A stretch of DNA of 16,886 nt. Source: Polaromonas sp. YR568 (GTDB taxonomy: Bacteria > Pseudomonadota > Gammaproteobacteria > Burkholderiales > Burkholderiaceae). Below, piece by piece: positions 12,449-16,886 of this stretch. Both the position numbers and the translations under genes were made by a program. Within the stretch, counting starts at the first letter, position 1. Each line of letters begins with the position of its first letter. The DNA is taken from NCBI GenBank assembly GCA_945871335.1, contig CAMBWM010000018.1, forward strand, positions 1 to 16,886. The letters run 5' to 3'. The notes beneath the pieces are model-generated. The model saw only the letters and a list, made by a program, of their open reading frames with translations. It was not told where the DNA came from and did no database searches.

Positions 12449-15328
12449 ATGAGTTCCAACGCGCCCACACCGGCATCGGTGTATGCAGCCTATCAAGGCA
12501 ATACCTATCTTTTCGGCGGCAATGCGCCCTACGTCGAAGAGCTTTACGAAAACTACCTGGCCAACCCTGGCAGCGTGCCCGACACCTGGCGCGAGTATTT
12601 TGGTGCGCTTCAGCATGTGCCAGCCACCGACGGCAGCAACGCCAAAGACGTACCGCACCAGCCCGTCATCAGTGCCTTTGCTGAACGCGCTAAAGCCGGC
12701 GGAACCAAGGTTGTTTTGGCCAGTGCCGACGCCGAAATGGGTCGTAAACGCACTGCCGTTCAGCAGCTCATTGCGGCTTACCGCAATGTCGGTCAGCGCT
12801 GGGCAGACCTGGACCCGCTCAAGCGCACCGAGCGGCCGGCCATTCAAGACCTGGATCCGGCTTTCTATGGCTTCAGTGACGCAGACCAGGAAACGGTTTT
12901 TGATACCAGCAACACCTTCTTCGGTAAAAACAGAATGTCGCTTCGCGAGTTGCTCAATGCGCTGCGCGAGACTTACTGCGGCACCTTGGGCGCCGAATAC
13001 ATGTACGCCACGGACCAAGCTGAAAAGCGCTGGTGGCAGCAAAAGCTGGAAAGCATCCGTAGCAAGCCCAACTTCACTGCAGACAAAAAGAAGCTGATCC
13101 TCGAGCAACTGACGGCTGCCGAAGGCTTGGAGCGGTTTTTACACACTAAATACGTAGGCCAAAAACGCTTCTCACTAGAAGGTGGCGAGAGTTTTATTGC
13201 GGCCATGGACGAACTGATCCAGTCTGCGGGCGCACAGGGCGTGCAGGAAATCGTCATCGGCATGGCCCACCGTGGCAGGCTGAACGTACTGGTCAACACC
13301 ATGCGCAAATTACCTGGCGACTTGTTTGCCGAGTTTGACCACACTGCCCCGGAACACCTGCCATCGGGCGACGTGAAGTACCACCAAGGTTTCAGCTCGG
13401 ATGTCAGCACAACCGGCGGTCCGGTTCACTTGTCTCTGGCCTTCAATCCTTCGCACCTGGAGATCGTCAACCCCGTTGTTGAAGGTTCGGTGCGCGCCCG
13501 CATGGACCGCCGTGCCGATCCTCTGGGAAAACAGGTCTTGCCTGTGCTGGTGCATGGCGATGCCGCCTTCGGCGGACAGGGCGTCAATCAAGAAACCTTT
13601 GCACTGGCCCAGACCAGGGGTTACTCCACCGGCGGCACGGTGCACATCATCATCAATAACCAGATCGGTTTCACCACCTCAGACCCGCGTGACATGCGCT
13701 CGTCGGTGTTTTGTACCGACATTGTCAAGATGGTCGAAGCGCCGGTTCTGCACGTCAATGGCGATGATCCGGAGGCCGTGGTGCTGGCCACTCAGATGGC
13801 GCTTGAGTACCGAATGACATTCAGCAAAGATGTCGTTCTCGATATTGTGTGCTTTCGCAAGCTCGGTCATAACGAGCAAGACACGCCGGCGCTGACGCAG
13901 CCGCTGATGTACAAAAAAATCGCCGCCCATCCCGGCACCCGAAAACTCTTTGCAGACAAGTTGTCTGCCCAAGGCTTGGGCGATTCCTTGGGCGATGACA
14001 TGGTCAAGGCTAACCGGGCTGCGTTGGATGCCGGCAAGCACACTGACGACCAGGTATTGACCAACTTTAAAACCAAGTTCACGGTGGACTGGGCCCCGTT
14101 TCTCGGTAAAAAATGGACAGACGCTGGCGACACCGCCATCCCTCTTGCCGAATGGAAGCGCCTGTCCGAAAAAATTACCACCATCCCTGAATCTGTCTCG
14201 CCGCACCAGTTGGTGAAAAAGGTCTATGACGACCGCGCCGCCATGGGTCGGGGCGAGATTCCTGTGGACTGGGGAATGGGTGAGCACATGGCTTTTGCTT
14301 CCCTGGTGGCCAGTGGCTACCCTGTGCGTTTGTCTGGTGAAGACTCGGGGCGCGGTACTTTCACGCACCGCCACGCCGTGATTCATGACCAAAAACGCGA
14401 GAAGTGGGACACCGGTACTTACGTAGCTCTGCAAAACGTCACCGAAAACCAGGCACCGTTTGTGGTCATCGACTCCATCCTGTCTGAAGAGGCGGTGCTG
14501 GGCTTTGAGTACGGCTACGCCTCCAACGACCCCAACACCATGGTGATCTGGGAAGCCCAGTTCGGCGACTTTGCCAACGGCGCGCAAGTGGTGATCGACC
14601 AGTTCATTGCCTCAGGTGAAGTGAAGTGGGGCCGCGTCAATGGCCTGACGCTCATGCTGCCGCACGGCTACGAAGGGCAGGGCCCTGAGCACAGCTCAGC
14701 ACGTCTTGAGCGCTTCATGCAGCTGGCCGCTGACACCAACATGCAGATCGTGCAGCCGACAACGGCCAGCCAGATTTTCCATGTGCTACGTCGCCAGATG
14801 GTGCGAGATTTGCGTAAGCCGCTGATCATCTTCACGCCAAAATCACTGCTGCGCAACAAGGACGCCACCTCGCCGGTTTCCGAGTTCACCAAGGGCTGCT
14901 TCCAGACGGTCATCCCTGAGAACAAAGCGATCAAGGCCGACAAGATCAAGCGCGTGCTGGTGTGTTCAGGCAAGGTCTACTACGACCTGGTGAAAAAGCG
15001 TGAAGAAACGGACGCCAATGACGTTGCCATCCTGAGGGTCGAGCAGCTCTACCCTTTCCCGCACAAAGCGTTTGCGGCTGAATTAAAAAAATACCCGAAC
15101 GCAACTGAGCTGGTCTGGGCGCAGGACGAGCCGCAGAACCAGGGCGCCTGGTTCTTTGTGCAGCACTACATTCACGAGAACATGCTCGCCGGTCAAAAGC
15201 TGGGTTATTCGGGCCGTGCGGCGTCTGCCTCGCCGGCCGTGGGTTATTCGCACCTGCACCAGGAGCAGCAAAAAGCCCTGGTCGAAGGCGCTTTCGGCAA
15301 GCTCAAAGGTTTTGTGCTGACCAAGTAA
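12449..15328 (+). CDS. sucA: 2-oxoglutarate dehydrogenase E1 component
   Basis: SucA (OdhA) is the thiamine-diphosphate-dependent E1 enzyme that decarboxylates 2-oxoglutarate and passes the succinyl group to the lipoyl arm of SucB in the TCA cycle. I place the start at ATG 12449, giving 959 residues: GGAGGT at 12435-12440 is eight bases upstream, and the protein then begins [16 protein letters not shown] as in relatives. The in-frame ATG 12416 lies inside a hairpin and lacks a ribosome site. The N-terminal [18 protein letters not shown] E2-binding segment is present (TYLFGG), then MAHRGRLN at 272-279, the H369-G-D371 start of the ThDP motif and its partner N403-N404-Q-I-G. The C-terminal half holds the transketolase-like pyrimidine domain with EDSGRGTF and the [13 protein letters not shown] block. 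sucB follows after 50 bp. Confidence 0.97.
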   Translation: MSSNAPTPASVYAAYQGNTYLFGGNAPYVEELYENYLANPGSVPDTWREYFGALQHVPATDGSNAKDVPHQPVISAFAERAKAGGTKVVLASADAEMGRKRTAVQQLIAAYRNVGQRWADLDPLKRTERPAIQDLDPAFYGFSDADQETVFDTSNTFFGKNRMSLRELLNALRETYCGTLGAEYMYATDQAEKRWWQQKLESIRSKPNFTADKKKLILEQLTAAEGLERFLHTKYVGQKRFSLEGGESFIAAMDELIQSAGAQGVQEIVIGMAHRGRLNVLVNTMRKLPGDLFAEFDHTAPEHLPSGDVKYHQGFSSDVSTTGGPVHLSLAFNPSHLEIVNPVVEGSVRARMDRRADPLGKQVLPVLVHGDAAFGGQGVNQETFALAQTRGYSTGGTVHIIINNQIGFTTSDPRDMRSSVFCTDIVKMVEAPVLHVNGDDPEAVVLATQMALEYRMTFSKDVVLDIVCFRKLGHNEQDTPALTQPLMYKKIAAHPGTRKLFADKLSAQGLGDSLGDDMVKANRAALDAGKHTDDQVLTNFKTKFTVDWAPFLGKKWTDAGDTAIPLAEWKRLSEKITTIPESVSPHQLVKKVYDDRAAMGRGEIPVDWGMGEHMAFASLVASGYPVRLSGEDSGRGTFTHRHAVIHDQKREKWDTGTYVALQNVTENQAPFVVIDSILSEEAVLGFEYGYASNDPNTMVIWEAQFGDFANGAQVVIDQFIASGEVKWGRVNGLTLMLPHGYEGQGPEHSSARLERFMQLAADTNMQIVQPTTASQIFHVLRRQMVRDLRKPLIIFTPKSLLRNKDATSPVSEFTKGCFQTVIPENKAIKADKIKRVLVCSGKVYYDLVKKREETDANDVAILRVEQLYPFPHKAFAAELKKYPNATELVWAQDEPQNQGAWFFVQHYIHENMLAGQKLGYSGRAASASPAVGYSHLHQEQQKALVEGAFGKLKGFVLTK

Positions 15329-15378
15329 GCCTCTGCCACTGCCACCCCTTATTCAGAATTTATTCCCGAAAGATAAAA

Positions 15379-16886
<1,508 letters not shown>

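Larger units (their letters stand above)
12303..12451 (+). promoter_or_regulatory. Structured sucA 5' leader, probable SucA RNA motif
   Basis: Several exact complementarities fit one fold: 12303-12312 with 12384-12393 (ten pairs, one G-U); 12313-12318 GTGGCA with 12346-12351 TGCCAC; 12373-12376 with 12380-12383; and 12418-12424 with 12428-12434. ATCCGCT at 12358-12364 pairs with AGCGGAT at 12442-12448, extending to 12368/12438 with one mismatch and one wobble. This last stem covers the 3' half of the Shine-Dalgarno GGAGGT (12435-12440) and reaches the start codon, and it crosses the first stem as a pseudoknot. The SucA RNA motif is a published Burkholderiales element upstream of sucA whose structure overlaps the Shine-Dalgarno. 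I match it by place, host group and architecture, not by covariance model. The transcription start was not found; if it lies near 12332, the first stem would be lost. Confidence 0.65.

Noticed and set aside
13679..14587. 302-residue open frame antisense to sucA
   Set aside because: This is also a reverse-strand shadow of a GC-rich, strongly conserved gene, with no start signal and a composition typical of shadows.

Overview
The window looks like chromosomal core-genome DNA from a betaproteobacterium of the order Burkholderiales, most likely Comamonadaceae close to Rhodoferax or Polaromonas. This rests on remembered family sequences and gene order, not on a search. The main clues are a pssA-leuA junction (the end of the usual ilvI-ilvH-ilvC-psd-pss-leuA layout), the odhA-odhB-lpd order, and the protein sequences themselves. 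I see no insertion sequence, prophage, CRISPR array, tRNA or rRNA.

Layout. (1) 1-2201, plus strand: the 3' end of pssA, then a leucine-rich 17-codon leader peptide with a strong intrinsic terminator, a 268-nt spacer, and leuA. This is a transcription attenuator of the leucine branch. (2) 2324-3388, plus: a secreted PBP7-type D,D-endopeptidase. (3) 3399-7391, minus: an IclR regulator, the N-degron enzymes bpt and aat overlapping at GTGA, and an HpaB/4-hydroxybutyryl-CoA-dehydratase-like protein. (4) 7392-7505: a divergent promoter region with inverted and direct repeats. (5) 7506-11839, plus: a TetR regulator, an isochorismatase-family hydrolase, an AcuI/YhdH acryloyl-CoA reductase and a PrpE-type acyl-CoA ligase. 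(6) 11921-12253, plus: a three-cysteine ArsR/SmtB regulator. (7) 12303-16886, plus: a structured 5' leader fitting the Burkholderiales SucA RNA motif, then sucA (E1), sucB (E2) and the first 83 codons of lpdA (E3), the 2-oxoglutarate dehydrogenase operon.

How the genes work together. PrpE plus AcuI form a plausible two-step route from acrylate or a related short-chain acid through acryloyl-CoA to propionyl-CoA. The TetR protein and the HpaB-like enzyme share a divergent control region, and that enzyme resembles an acyl-CoA dehydratase. The cluster may therefore handle short-chain hydroxy- or unsaturated acyl-CoAs, but this is inference. Aat and Bpt together attach leucine (or phenylalanine) to destabilising N-termini for ClpS/ClpAP degradation. 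SucA, SucB and Lpd form one TCA-cycle complex, apparently with RNA control at its first gene.

The two strongest non-coding signals are the leucine attenuator at 284-394 and the folded sucA leader at 303-451 of the 12-kb block (12303-12451), where an upstream segment pairs with the Shine-Dalgarno and start region. The most unusual protein is the HpaB/AbfD-like one. By remembered alignment it lacks most of the iron-sulfur ligands of 4-hydroxybutyryl-CoA dehydratase and carries a CC-x3-C tail.
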